DNA from: Niabella aurantiaca DSM 17617
GTDB taxonomy: Bacteria; Bacteroidota; Bacteroidia; Chitinophagales; Chitinophagaceae
DNA length: 64,000 bases
Reading direction: 5' to 3'
Assembly (NCBI RefSeq): GCF_000374125.1
Contig: NZ_KB893647.1
Location: forward strand, 1-64,000
Shown here piece by piece: positions 17,227 through 26,762 of this stretch (within the stretch, counting starts at the first letter, position 1; every line of letters starts with the position of its first letter). A program made the translations under genes and the position numbers. The notes beneath the pieces were generated by a model. It worked only from the letters and a program-made list of their open reading frames with translations. It was not told the origin of the DNA and did no database searches.

Positions 17227-17286
17227 ATGATGATAATGAAACATACAAAAACTACCAAGAAGCAGTCCCGGACGGAGGGTTTGTAG
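17227..17286 (+). CDS. Thr/Lys-rich leader peptide of asd
   Basis: A 19-codon frame with alternative ATGs at 17227, 17230 and 17236. From the last one the peptide is MKHTKTTKKQSRTEGL: four Thr and four Lys in 16 residues. The frame starts a few bases after the predicted transcript start and ends before a strong terminator hairpin in front of asd. Asd feeds the lysine/diaminopimelate, threonine and methionine branches, so these are the expected sensing codons of a ribosome-mediated attenuator, as in the enterobacterial thr leader. Confidence 0.62.
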   Translation: MMIMKHTKTTKKQSRTEGL

Positions 17287-17324
17287 TTTTGTGTGTCAGC
17301 ATAAATTTTTAACAGGCCTTCCGT
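17272..17324 (+). promoter_or_regulatory. Predicted antiterminator pairing in the asd leader
   Basis: ACGGAGGG (17272-17279), inside the last codons of the leader peptide, can pair over 8 positions (one G-U) with CCTTCCGT (17317-17324), which includes the left arm of the terminator. A ribosome stalled at the Thr/Lys codons would leave the first element free and favour this pairing; one reaching the stop codon would cover it and let the terminator form. Confidence 0.58.
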
Positions 17325-17344
17325 AAAAGCGGAAGGTTTTTTTT
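17317..17344 (+). terminator. Intrinsic terminator/attenuator in front of asd
   Basis: A perfect 7-bp stem CCTTCCG/CGGAAGG with a 6-base loop, followed by eight T residues. It lies after the leader peptide and 24 bases before the asd start codon, a position that only makes sense if termination is conditional. Confidence 0.8.
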
Positions 17345-17368
17345 AACGATAAACAAGTAAAAACAACA

Positions 17369-18376
17369 ATGAGAGTAGCCGTAGTTGGCGCCACTGGTCT
17401 GGTAGGCACCAAAATGTTACAGGTCCTGGCCGAAAGAAATTTTCCTGTTTCGGAACTGATCCCCGTTGCTTCTGCGAAGAGCGTGGGTAAGGAAGTGGAG
17501 TTTAAGGGCACCAAATATAAAGTAGTGGGCATGGAGGAGGCGATTGCTGCAAAACCCAATGTGGCCCTGTTTTCGGCGGGTGGCGGAACCTCTACGGAAT
17601 GGGCTCCGAAATTTGCGGCGGCCGGTATTACGGTGATCGACAACTCTTCTGCCTGGCGCATGGATCCAAAAGTGCCGTTGGTAGTGCCGGAGATCAATGC
17701 AGATGTGCTGACCAGCAACGACAAGATCATTGCAAACCCCAATTGTTCTACCATACAGATGGTAGTGGCACTGGCCCCCCTGCATAAAGCGTATCATGCA
17801 CAACGCATTGTGGTTTCTACCTATCAAAGCGTTACGGGAACCGGTGTAAAGGCGGTGAGCCAGCTCAAAGGAGAACGGCAAAAGGAAGTAGCCGGCACTG
17901 AAGAAGGGTATGAAATGGCGTATAAATACCCCATCGACCTGAATGTGATCCCTCAGATCGATGTATTCCTGGATAATGGTTACACGAAAGAGGAAATGAA
18001 AATGGTGAATGAGACCAAAAAGATCATGCAGGATGATTCCATCCGGGTAACGGCCACAACTGTGCGCATTCCGGTAATGGGTGGGCACAGCGAAGCCGTA
18101 AACATCGAGTTTGAAGACGATTTTGACCTGGCGGAAGTACGGCATTTGCTGGAAACAGCCCCCGGCATTGTGGTAGCCGATGACCTGGCAAACCAGCATT
18201 ATCCCATGCCCAAGGATGCCCATGAGAAAGATGAGGTTTTTGTTGGCCGGATCCGCAGGGACGAATCGCAGCCCAATACCCTGAATTTGTGGGTGGTAAG
18301 CGATAATTTACGTAAGGGTGCAGCCACCAATGCAGTTCAGATCGCCGAATACCTGGCTGCGAATAACCTTATATAA
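17369..18376 (+). CDS. asd: Aspartate-semialdehyde dehydrogenase
   Basis: 335 residues. The N-terminal NADP-binding motif is VVGATGLVGTKML, the catalytic Cys is in NPNCSTIQMV (about residue 126), and the substrate-binding segment is STYQSVTGTG. It reduces aspartyl phosphate to aspartate semialdehyde, the branch point to lysine/diaminopimelate, threonine and methionine, in the cytoplasm. Length and motifs are normal for the bacterial enzyme. Expression is probably controlled by the leader-peptide attenuator directly upstream. Confidence 0.95.
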   Translation: MRVAVVGATGLVGTKMLQVLAERNFPVSELIPVASAKSVGKEVEFKGTKYKVVGMEEAIAAKPNVALFSAGGGTSTEWAPKFAAAGITVIDNSSAWRMDPKVPLVVPEINADVLTSNDKIIANPNCSTIQMVVALAPLHKAYHAQRIVVSTYQSVTGTGVKAVSQLKGERQKEVAGTEEGYEMAYKYPIDLNVIPQIDVFLDNGYTKEEMKMVNETKKIMQDDSIRVTATTVRIPVMGGHSEAVNIEFEDDFDLAEVRHLLETAPGIVVADDLANQHYPMPKDAHEKDEVFVGRIRRDESQPNTLNLWVVSDNLRKGAATNAVQIAEYLAANNLI

Positions 18377-18406
18377 GATGTAAAGCCCGCCTGACGAGCA
18401 GGGATA

Positions 18407-18528
18407 AAATGTAAAATGTAGAAGCGAAGTCGCGTTTTTGCTCTGAATTTCCGGGGTACCCGTTGCCGGGGAATAAAAAAGCTTTCGCTTTTAACTTCTA
18501 CATTGATCTATTATTCTACATTTTAAAT
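18407..18528. repeat. Inverted-repeat element between asd and uppS
   Basis: AAAATGTAGAAGCGAA on the left (about 18413-18427) faces TTCGCTTTTAACTTCTACAT (18484-18503) and a further TTCTACATTTTA (18514-18525) on the right. The arms can fold into a long imperfect hairpin with a GC-rich centre. The last arm is close to the uppS start. It looks like a dispersed intergenic element more than a simple terminator. Confidence 0.55.
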
Positions 18529-18544
18529 TTACTTTGCACCCGGT

Positions 18545-19288
18545 ATGTCAGAACTGTTACAAAAAATTGACAAGGATCGCCTGCCAGGACATATTGCCAT
18601 TATTATGGATGGCAATGGACGCTGGGCGCAGGAACAGGGCCAGGATCGCCTTTTTGGCCATTATCACGGGGTAGAGAGTGTACGGGATATTGTGGAGGGA
18701 GCCGCAGAGCTGGGGATCGGGTATCTTACTTTGTACGCCTTTAGCACGGAGAACTGGGACCGGCCGGAGGATGAAGTGGTGGGGCTAATGGAATTGCTGG
18801 TCTCTACCATTCGCAAGGAGGCGGAAGTACTGCACCGGAATAAGATACGCCTGCACGTGATCGGCGATATGAGCATGCTGCCGGATTATGCCCGGGCAGA
18901 GCTCAATGAGGCCCTGGAGATGACCGCTGCGAATACCGGTCTTAACCTGATCATGGCGCTTAGCTACAGCGGGCGCTGGGAATTGCTGAATGCGGTAAAA
19001 AAAATTGCCCGTGAAGTACAGGACGGAAGGCTGGAAGTGGAGGCGATCAGCCAGGAAACGGTTCAAAAATACCTTTGTACCAGTGGGTTCCCGGACCCCG
19101 AGCTCATGATCCGCACCAGTGGCGAATACCGGATCAGCAACTTTTTGCTGTATCAGCTGGCGTATGCGGAGCTCTATTTTACCGATGTTCGCTGGCCCGA
19201 CTTCCGGAAAAACAATCTTTATGAGGCCATTATCGACTATCAGAACCGGGAGAGAAGATTCGGGAAAACATCGGCGCAATTAACATAA
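18545..19288 (+). CDS. uppS: Isoprenyl transferase (undecaprenyl diphosphate synthase)
   Basis: 247 residues. The cis-prenyltransferase motif HIAIIMDGNGRWA with the catalytic Asp is at residues about 17-29, followed by FGHYHGVES, and the C-terminal RTSGEYRISNFLLYQLAY/EL segment is intact. It makes the C55 carrier lipid for peptidoglycan and O-antigen synthesis. The gene precedes bamA and two ompH genes, a common envelope-biogenesis order in Bacteroidota. Confidence 0.95.
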   Translation: MSELLQKIDKDRLPGHIAIIMDGNGRWAQEQGQDRLFGHYHGVESVRDIVEGAAELGIGYLTLYAFSTENWDRPEDEVVGLMELLVSTIRKEAEVLHRNKIRLHVIGDMSMLPDYARAELNEALEMTAANTGLNLIMALSYSGRWELLNAVKKIAREVQDGRLEVEAISQETVQKYLCTSGFPDPELMIRTSGEYRISNFLLYQLAYAELYFTDVRWPDFRKNNLYEAIIDYQNRERRFGKTSAQLT

Positions 19289-19529
19289 TATCTTCCTGTT
19301 TGTTTGCTAAAAACGTTCCGGTACGGCAAATACTGACGCTTTTTAACATACAGTTTCCAAATTTTACCGTTAATTTGCCGCCGCAATGGGAATGAAGTGG
19401 TTAGGGACCGGACTGTTATCTGCCTGCCTTTCCCGGCGGAACGGCAGCGGCGGGTGGTAGCAGATGAAGGAAATTAAGGGCTCCTGCTTTGCAAAATAAA
19501 ATTGATTACCGTAATACATTAACCCTTAT

Positions 19530-22268
19530 ATGCGTTTTTTTATATACAAAGTTTGTATTTTATCCATATTCTCTTTTGCGGTACATCATGCCTATGCCCA
19601 GGTAGACACCACCCCGGTGACCTCTGTTGATCCCCGGCTGCAGGAGTTCCTGCAATCGAGCACGTACCGGGAATATGTGATCGCGGATATAACGATAAAG
19701 GGGGCCGCTAATCTCGACTCTTCCATCGTATTGTCTGTTTCCGGCATCCAGAAAGGGCAGAAATTTACCTACCCGGGCTCTGATATTTTCTCGCGTGCCA
19801 TTCATAAGCTATGGGAACAGCAGCTTTTTGCCGATGTGAAAGTGTATGTTACCCACGTAGATAATGAAAAAGTAAGTGTGGAAATAGCAGTTGCGGAACG
19901 GCCCCGCCTCGGAAATTTTAAATTTGAGGGGGTTAAAAAGACGGAAATCGAGGAGTTGACCAAGAAAATAGGACTGGTGAAACAACGGATTCTTTCGGAA
20001 GGCATCCGGCAGAACATTCACCAGGTAGTAAAAACCTATTTTGAGGATAAGGGGTACTATGATGTGGTTACCAACCTGGATGAGTCAAAAGACCCCGTTT
20101 ACCCCAATTCAACCTTTCTTACCATCAAGATCAATAAGGGCAAAAAGGTTAAGATCGACGAGGTGAACTTTTTTGGCAATAAGAGCATGGATGCCCTGAA
20201 GCTGAAAAAACAAATGAAGGGTACCAAGGAAATGACCCGGATGTCGCTCTACTCCTCTAAATACGTAAGCCCTTACGGCCCCCGACAGGTATACAGCTTT
20301 AATGAGTATATGGACGAATGGGGCTTTCTTACCGGAAGCAAAACACTGAAGGTGCTGGACCCCTATTTCCGGTTTAAATTCTTCAGCTCCTCAAAGTTCA
20401 ATAACAAAAAATACGCAGAAGATAAAGAGAAGGTCATCAAATACTTTAACTCAAAGGGTTACCGCGATGCCCAGATCATGGCCGATACACAGGTGATCCG
20501 GAATAACCGTATGTATGTGGATCTGAAAGTGAACGAGGGGCATAAGTATTATTTTGGAGACGTAACCTGGAAGGGGAACTCCAAATTTTCTGACACCGTT
20601 CTAAACAGCATACTGGGGATCCATAAAGGGGATGTGTATGATGCTTCGATACTGAACAAGAAACTGGGACTGGAGCCCAGCCAGGATGTATATGATATCA
20701 CCACCCTTTATAATGATGATGGATACCTGTTTTTTAATGTAACCCCGGTTGAAACACGGATTTACAATGATACCATTGATCATGAGATCCGGATCATGGA
20801 AGGGCCGATCGCCCGGATCAAGAATGTGGTGATCATGGGAAATGAGCGCACAAAAGATCATGTGATCCGCCGGGAGCTCCGGACGGTACCGGGAGAACTC
20901 TTCAGCCGTACGGACCTGATGCGCTCCATTAGGGAACTGAATACACTCAATTATTTTGAACAGGAATCCATTAATCCGCAGCCGGTGCCGAACCAGGCAG
21001 ATGGTACGGTAGACATCAACTGGAAGCTGAAAGAGAAGTCCTCCGACCAGCTGGAGCTTTCTGCCGGATGGGGCGGCGGTATCGGTCTTACCGGAACGCT
21101 GGGAGTTACCTTTAATAATTTCTCCATTAAGAACATCTGGAAAAAAGAAGCCTGGGATCCGTTGCCGGTGGGCGATGGTCAAAAGCTGAGCCTGCGGGTT
21201 CAATCAAACGGCCGGGTATACCGGTCCTATAACTTCTCCTTTACCGAACCCTGGCTGGGCGGAAAGAAAAGGACCTCGTTAACGCTGGGTTACAACAATA
21301 CCAAGTACAACGCCTCCTTCTACGATCCTTACAGGAGCGGTGGATACCGGTTCTCAAAAGATACGTCCCTTACAGTTAACGGCATCAGCGTGGGACTGGG
21401 TAAAGTGCTGAAATGGCCGGATGACTATTTTACCATCGGTTATACCGTTGCCTATACACGGTATAAGGTGAAGAAAATGGGCTATCAGTACGGGCTTCCT
21501 TTTGATGACGGGGTTTCCAATAACCTGAGCTTTAAGCTAAGCTTAAGCCGGTCCTCCGTATCAGATCCTATATTCCCGAGAAGCGGAAGCGAGCTGACCG
21601 CCAGTGTGCAGGCTACACCGCCTTACTCGGCGTTTAAATCTTCTGTTGTGGATGAGGGCAACCAGTATAAGAACGTAGAGTACCACAAATGGCGTTTTGG
21701 TGCACAATGGTATGTGCCACTCGGCCGTCCGAAGGGTGAAGACAAGAACCGGCAGTTTGTGCTGAAGCTGGCTGCTAAATACGGATTTATGGGCAAGTAC
21801 AACAAAGATCTGAACTACTCGCCCTTTGAGCGGTTCCAGCTGGGGGATGCCGGAATGAGCAATACCTATTCCTTAACCGGTTTTGACATCATTGCCCAAC
21901 GGGGTTACCCGATCTATACAAGCTCCGATCCTACAGTGAACCCGGATAACGGAAGCGGGGGCGATACCCGCAATATGTTCATTATTTTTAACAAATACCA
22001 GGCAGAACTGCGTTACCCGCTGGTTACCAACCCGGGAAGCACTATTTATGGACTGGCCTTTTTTGAGGCTGCAAATGGTTGGCACGATTATAAAGACTAC
22101 AATCCCTTTAAGCTGCGGCGCAGTGTGGGATTGGGGATGCGTTTTTACCTGCCCATGTTCGGATTGCTCGGGTTTGACTACGGTATCGGTATCGACCGTC
22201 TCGTACCGGGCCAGGGGCTGAAGAATGCCGGCAAGTTCACCTTTATGCTTGGGTTTGAACCGGAGTAA
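19530..22268 (+). CDS. bamA: Outer-membrane protein assembly factor BamA
   Basis: 912 residues: a signal peptide (ends HAYAQ), tandem POTRA domains to about residue 480 (for example IMEGPIARIKNVVIMGNERTK) and a C-terminal 16-strand barrel with the RSVGLGMRFYLPMFGLLGFDYG region. The last residues (KFTFMLGFEP) form the closing strand. It is the central, essential subunit that inserts beta-barrel proteins into the outer membrane. At 912 residues it is longer than the E. coli protein (about 810), as is usual in Bacteroidota. The downstream ompH genes encode Skp-like chaperones for its clients. Confidence 0.93.
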   Translation: MRFFIYKVCILSIFSFAVHHAYAQVDTTPVTSVDPRLQEFLQSSTYREYVIADITIKGAANLDSSIVLSVSGIQKGQKFTYPGSDIFSRAIHKLWEQQLFADVKVYVTHVDNEKVSVEIAVAERPRLGNFKFEGVKKTEIEELTKKIGLVKQRILSEGIRQNIHQVVKTYFEDKGYYDVVTNLDESKDPVYPNSTFLTIKINKGKKVKIDEVNFFGNKSMDALKLKKQMKGTKEMTRMSLYSSKYVSPYGPRQVYSFNEYMDEWGFLTGSKTLKVLDPYFRFKFFSSSKFNNKKYAEDKEKVIKYFNSKGYRDAQIMADTQVIRNNRMYVDLKVNEGHKYYFGDVTWKGNSKFSDTVLNSILGIHKGDVYDASILNKKLGLEPSQDVYDITTLYNDDGYLFFNVTPVETRIYNDTIDHEIRIMEGPIARIKNVVIMGNERTKDHVIRRELRTVPGELFSRTDLMRSIRELNTLNYFEQESINPQPVPNQADGTVDINWKLKEKSSDQLELSAGWGGGIGLTGTLGVTFNNFSIKNIWKKEAWDPLPVGDGQKLSLRVQSNGRVYRSYNFSFTEPWLGGKKRTSLTLGYNNTKYNASFYDPYRSGGYRFSKDTSLTVNGISVGLGKVLKWPDDYFTIGYTVAYTRYKVKKMGYQYGLPFDDGVSNNLSFKLSLSRSSVSDPIFPRSGSELTASVQATPPYSAFKSSVVDEGNQYKNVEYHKWRFGAQWYVPLGRPKGEDKNRQFVLKLAAKYGFMGKYNKDLNYSPFERFQLGDAGMSNTYSLTGFDIIAQRGYPIYTSSDPTVNPDNGSGGDTRNMFIIFNKYQAELRYPLVTNPGSTIYGLAFFEAANGWHDYKDYNPFKLRRSVGLGMRFYLPMFGLLGFDYGIGIDRLVPGQGLKNAGKFTFMLGFEPE

Positions 22269-22318
22269 ACCTTTTTGCAACATTTTGCATCTATAAGAAT
22301 AGTAAAACCGATTTGTAT

Positions 22319-22831
22319 ATGAAACAATTAGTTGTGTTGGCTCTTGGGCTTCTTTTTTCGGCATCTGCTGCGCTGGCTCAGAAATACATCATTATTGATA
22401 CCCGGTATATATTCGACAAGATGCCCGAGTACAAACAGGTACAGGCATCCATCAACAATACCGCCTCCACCTGGCAAAGAGAGATCGACCTGAAGCAGGA
22501 GGCACTGGATAAAGCTTATGACGAATATGATTCCCAACAGACGATGTTAAGCGCAGACGCCCGCAGGAAAAAAGAAGACGATCTGTTCCAGAAAGAGCGC
22601 GAATTAAGAGACCTCCAGAAAAAACGCTTTGGTTTTGAAGGAGATCTGTTCAAGAAACGGCAGGAACTGATGAGCCCCCTGCAGGAGAAGGTGAACCGGG
22701 CGGTTCAAAAGCTGGTGATCGAAAAGGGATATGACCTGGTTTTGGATAAAAGTGAGGGGAAATCCATTATATTTGCCGACCCGAAATTGGACAAAAGTGA
22801 TGAAGTATTGAAATTACTTTCGGTAAAATAA
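22319..22831 (+). CDS. OmpH/Skp-family periplasmic chaperone (first copy)
   Basis: About 170 residues with signal peptide (MKQLVVLALGLLFSASAALAQ). The ATG at 22319 is preferred to a TTG two codons upstream. After the mature N-terminus (YIIIDTRYIFDKMPEYKQV) comes a long charged helical hairpin (residues about 45-130), the tentacle of Skp. It holds unfolded outer-membrane proteins on the way to BamA, whose gene ends about 50 bases upstream. Confidence 0.88.
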   Translation: MKQLVVLALGLLFSASAALAQKYIIIDTRYIFDKMPEYKQVQASINNTASTWQREIDLKQEALDKAYDEYDSQQTMLSADARRKKEDDLFQKERELRDLQKKRFGFEGDLFKKRQELMSPLQEKVNRAVQKLVIEKGYDLVLDKSEGKSIIFADPKLDKSDEVLKLLSVK

Positions 22832-22933
22832 GCAATCCGTCACACTTCTGAAACAATTCATTCATAGAATAATAATAAACTTAAAAACCCGTCCGGGCCC
22901 GCCAGAGGGGAGCGGACACGCAAAAAAAATTAA

Positions 22934-23497
22934 ATGAAACGTATAAAAATTCTTGCCCTCACATTGGGTGTGATCATCGCTTCCGGCCCTGTTGTTTCCG
23001 CGCAAAAGATCGGTACTGCAAATTTAGATGCCATTATTGCTAACTTACCTGAGTTCCAGGGAAAACAACAGCAATTGCAGCAGTTTTATCAGGACTCCAT
23101 TGGCAGCGAGTATGAGCAGCTCTATAAAGAGTTTGTAGAGAAGGACAGCGCAATGAAAAAGACAACTTCTCCTTCTGTTAAAGCCACATTGGAAAAAGAC
23201 GTATCTACATTGCAGCGGACCCTGCAAGGTTGGCAGGAATATGCCGGCCGGAGAAACCAGGTTAAGCAAAGCGAACTTTTTGGTCCCCTGGTGAAGAAAG
23301 CGCAGGATGCTCTGAACGCGGTTGCAAAAGAAAAAGGATACACATATGTATTGCAGCCGGATGCTTTCCTGTTGATACCGCCCAGTGATGACCTGACAAT
23401 GGCCATTGCTGAAAAACTGGGTATCAAACCGGCAAATGCTCCGGGCGCTGCCCCTGCCCCCGCAGCAGGTGGTGCAAAAACGCCGGTGAAGAAATAA
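22934..23497 (+). CDS. OmpH/Skp-family periplasmic chaperone (second copy)
   Basis: 187 residues with signal peptide ending at SAQ. The Skp-like core (IGTANLDAIIANLPEF, then coiled helices with EYEQLYKEFVEKDSAM) is followed by a C-terminal Ala/Pro-rich tail (PGAAPAPAAGGAKTPVKK) absent from the first copy. The pair arises from duplication and is normal behind bamA in Bacteroidota. A terminator follows. Confidence 0.88.
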   Translation: MKRIKILALTLGVIIASGPVVSAQKIGTANLDAIIANLPEFQGKQQQLQQFYQDSIGSEYEQLYKEFVEKDSAMKKTTSPSVKATLEKDVSTLQRTLQGWQEYAGRRNQVKQSELFGPLVKKAQDALNAVAKEKGYTYVLQPDAFLLIPPSDDLTMAIAEKLGIKPANAPGAAPAPAAGGAKTPVKK

Positions 23498-23519
23498 ACA
23501 AGCAAATAATTCATAAAGG

Positions 23520-23549
23520 AAGCCGTCTCGTAAAGGGACGGCTTTTTTC
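23520..23549 (+). terminator. Intrinsic terminator after the second ompH gene
   Basis: A 7- to 8-bp stem AAGCCGTC/GACGGCTT with a 9-base loop, running into a T-rich stretch. It closes the bamA-ompH-ompH transcript. Confidence 0.78.
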
Positions 23550-24140
23550 TTTTTTAAAGCGTTGCGCTTATTAGCAACGAACACAGGAATGAATGGGGAG
23601 GTGCAGCGCACCGGCAATAGAAACCGTCTTCCAAAACGTTGCGGCTAACAGCAGGTTCCTGAGCGTTCCTGTTACAATGATTTGCGGCGCGCTGCGCCTT
23701 TTGCTGTCAAAAAGCAGATCTTTTTGGCGCCAAAGGCATATTCCTGCTACATTGCAAGGCAATAGACCTCCTTTTAACTTGACGCATATGCGATGCTATC
23801 GGGATTGTTTCGGCATCTATGTATGATTTAGGCAGATCCTGAAGCAAGAATAGATCCCGGAACAAGTCCGGGATGACATCTTCAGAATGACCCAAAGCAG
23901 ATTTGTCATTGCTTCATTGATTCTGCAACGCAAATTGAAAACTCAGAATGACAACACGCTATAAAGCGACTTTTGATACAATCTCATGGCGGAGCCATAA
24001 GCCGGAGTTGATGGCACGGCTGCAAACCATTTAAACGAACCCCATTTTAATAAAATGGATACCCCCTATTGTGAGACTTGCCGCCGTGGCGGCCAAAAAA
24101 ATTTTTTGGCCGGTTGCCTGTTGGCATCCGGGCCGGCCTG
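23550..24140. other. 591-base gap with dispersed repeat words, no gene
   Basis: No supported gene on either strand. It includes a perfect 8-bp hairpin ATCCCGGA/TCCGGGAT with 5-base loop (23854-23874) and two copies of TCAGAATGAC about 60 bases apart (near 23882 and 23943). Similar words occur near 31550. This looks like an accumulation of dispersed intergenic repeats between convergent transcription units. Confidence 0.5.
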
Positions 24141-26546
24141 TTAAACAGATGGCTCGGCCTTGGCAGTCTTATCTGTTGCTGCTGTCTTTCTCTTTGAAAA
24201 ACTGATCAGCAATGCGGGGAGCAGGATCAGGTTGGTAAACGTGGCTGTGATCAGGGTAAGGGAAGTCAGCCATCCTAAGGCCTGGGTACCACCGAAATTG
24301 CTGAAACAAAAAATGATGAACCCGGCAATGAGCACCATGGAAGTGTACAGGATGCTGATGCCGGTGCTGTGAATGGTTTGCACCACGGTAGTGGTTACTT
24401 CATTCCGGAAGCGGGGAAGCTCCTGCTTATAGTTTACAAGAAAGCGGATGGTAATGTCAATGGCGATTCCCAATGCTACGCTAAAGATCAATACCGTGCT
24501 GGGTTTTAGCGGAACCCCGGCCCAGCCCATTACCCCGGCGGTGATCACCAGCGGGATGATATTGGGGATCAGCGAGCAGAGCAAGATGCGGAAAGAACGG
24601 AACAGGTACAGCATGCAAAGCGCAATTAACAGAAATGCCCAGAAAATGCTTTCCTTTAACCCGTTGATGATGAACCGCCCGCCTTCCAAAAAGGTAATGG
24701 AAGTACCGGTGAGCTTTACGTTGTAATCCTTCTGTGGGAACAGCCGGCTGATGCGTTTTTGGATATCGCTCATCAGCTCCGGAAGGCGGTGCGACCCTAC
24801 ATCGGCCATGTTCACACTGATGCGCGCTTCCTGCCGGGAACTGTCCATAAACCCGGAGAGCAGCTTTGAAAACGAAGAAGCGGATGCTCCTCCCGCGTCC
24901 CGGCCCATATTGAGATATTGGGAAAGGCCCGGAAGGTCAAATTCTGAAGGCATGGAATAATTGTTCGGATCTCCTTCATAGAAGGCCTGTTTGGCAAACT
25001 TCAATCCTTCCGTAATGCTCAGGGGGCGGGCAATTTCGGGTTTCGACGCCAGGTATTGCACCAGGGAGTCGATCCGGACCAGGTTATTGAAATTCCGGGT
25101 AACCCCAAATTTTTTCTTTGTGTCCACGATGATCTCCAGGGGCATCACACCTTTGAAGTTCTTTTCAAAAAACTTCAGATCGGTATATATTTTATCGTTT
25201 TGCGGTACATCATCTACCATATGGGCGTTGCTCTGTAGTCTGAAAATACCGATCGCCGTAATGCCGATCACAAGAAATGTTACGGTGTAAACCAGCTTCC
25301 GGTGATTGATCGACCAGCGCTCCAGGCGGCCCAGCCAGCGGTTGAGCCTGGGGTTAAACAGGTAGCGGGTGTGTTTGGATTTTGGCGCCGGAAGCAGGCT
25401 CAGCACTGCGGGAATGAGCAGCAGCGAAATAAAGAAAAGCAGCATGATATTGATGCCGGCCACTACGCCAAACTCCTGCAAGATCTCACTTTTTGTAAGC
25501 GCAAATACGGCAAAGCCCACGGCCGCAGCCAGGTTGCAGAACAGGGTTACCACTCCCATTTTGCTTACCATGTTCTCGATCGCCTTTTTTTTCAGTTCCG
25601 TTTGACCGGCCTTTATTTCCGCTGCCGTAAGCCCGTCTGTAAGCTCATTCCAGCTTGTATGAAATTTGTTGAGGAAATAAATACAGTTGGGAATACCGAT
25701 CACAACGATCAGCGGAGGGATCAGCGCCGTTAAAAGGGTAATGCTGTAGCCCATTAAATGCATGGTGCCCATGCTGAACAGCACGCCGATAATGACCACC
25801 GATAAGGAAAGCAACATGGCGCTGAAAGAACGGAAGAACAGCAGGAGGATGATGGCCGACAATACAATGGAAGCTATCAGGAAATACCGCATCTCGTGCG
25901 CGATGCGCGCTGCCAGCACAGTGCGGATATAAGGAAGCCCGCTCAGCCGGATCCCGGTGCCGGTGGCTTTTGAAAATGCCGCCGTTTGCTCTTTTACGGC
26001 AGCAATGGCCGCATCCCGTTTGGCGGAGTTGATCACCTGTTTGTTCATCCGCAGTCCCATCAGGTAGGCGTGGGTTTCCGGATTGTATAACAACCCCTGG
26101 TAAAAGGGCAGGCGTCTGAAAACAGCAGCGCTGGTATCGATCTGTGCCTGGTTCAACGGGCCTTCGGGAAATATTTTTTTTACGGTCAGTTTTTCGGTGG
26201 CGGCATCTTTTACCAGGTTGACCGCTGTGGGCACACTGATCACGTCTTCAACCCCGGGGATTTTTTTTAAGCCGGCCTGAAGCCGGAGATAGGGATTGAA
26301 TATTTTTTCGGAAAACAACTGTTCCGTCTGAATGCCGACTACCAGCAGGTTCCCGTCCTCACCATATTTTTTCTTGAACTCCTGGTAAGCAATATTCACC
26401 GGATGATTGGTCGGGATCGCCTTTGAAAACTCGTAGCTCAATCCTACCTTGCTGGCCCATAACCCGGAAAGCGCAGTAAGGACTGCCAGCAGGATCAATA
26501 AAACAAATCGGTATTGAAGAATAAAACGGCCGGATTGCTTCCACAT
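24141..26546 (-). CDS. RND superfamily (MMPL/HpnN-type) lipid transporter
   Basis: An 801-residue inner-membrane protein with the duplicated RND plan. The first transmembrane helix is at about residues 13-32, followed by a large periplasmic domain and a block of about five helices (about 215-375). A second transmembrane start at about 410 is followed by a second periplasmic domain and helices from about 635 to the end. MMPL-type proteins export hydrophobic lipids such as hopanoids, and flexirubin/aryl-polyene clusters usually include one. Here it is about 10 kb away from the cluster, on the other strand, so any link to it is guesswork. It stands alone. Confidence 0.85.
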   Translation of the reverse strand: MWKQSGRFILQYRFVLLILLAVLTALSGLWASKVGLSYEFSKAIPTNHPVNIAYQEFKKKYGEDGNLLVVGIQTEQLFSEKIFNPYLRLQAGLKKIPGVEDVISVPTAVNLVKDAATEKLTVKKIFPEGPLNQAQIDTSAAVFRRLPFYQGLLYNPETHAYLMGLRMNKQVINSAKRDAAIAAVKEQTAAFSKATGTGIRLSGLPYIRTVLAARIAHEMRYFLIASIVLSAIILLLFFRSFSAMLLSLSVVIIGVLFSMGTMHLMGYSITLLTALIPPLIVVIGIPNCIYFLNKFHTSWNELTDGLTAAEIKAGQTELKKKAIENMVSKMGVVTLFCNLAAAVGFAVFALTKSEILQEFGVVAGINIMLLFFISLLLIPAVLSLLPAPKSKHTRYLFNPRLNRWLGRLERWSINHRKLVYTVTFLVIGITAIGIFRLQSNAHMVDDVPQNDKIYTDLKFFEKNFKGVMPLEIIVDTKKKFGVTRNFNNLVRIDSLVQYLASKPEIARPLSITEGLKFAKQAFYEGDPNNYSMPSEFDLPGLSQYLNMGRDAGGASASSFSKLLSGFMDSSRQEARISVNMADVGSHRLPELMSDIQKRISRLFPQKDYNVKLTGTSITFLEGGRFIINGLKESIFWAFLLIALCMLYLFRSFRILLCSLIPNIIPLVITAGVMGWAGVPLKPSTVLIFSVALGIAIDITIRFLVNYKQELPRFRNEVTTTVVQTIHSTGISILYTSMVLIAGFIIFCFSNFGGTQALGWLTSLTLITATFTNLILLPALLISFSKRKTAATDKTAKAEPSV

Positions 26547-26762
26547 AAATTTAGATATACTTTAAAAAATTGAGTTGCAAAGAAACAAAAAACAGGGCGT
26601 TCACAGGATGCCATTTATCAAACAGGGACCGGGTGTGGACAGGTTTTAAAAAGATAACGCGCTGTTGATCATATCTCATGTGTTGCAAAACTAACCATTG
26701 AACGGTAAATGGCCGTTATTTGCAAAAAACCTACCTTGCACCGTGATCAACAGAGGGGGAAA

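Noticed and set aside
24141-26546. MMPL/RND transporter as part of the pigment cluster
   Set aside because: Such a protein would fit the cluster, but it lies about 10 kb away, on the other strand, among housekeeping genes. The link is not supported by position.
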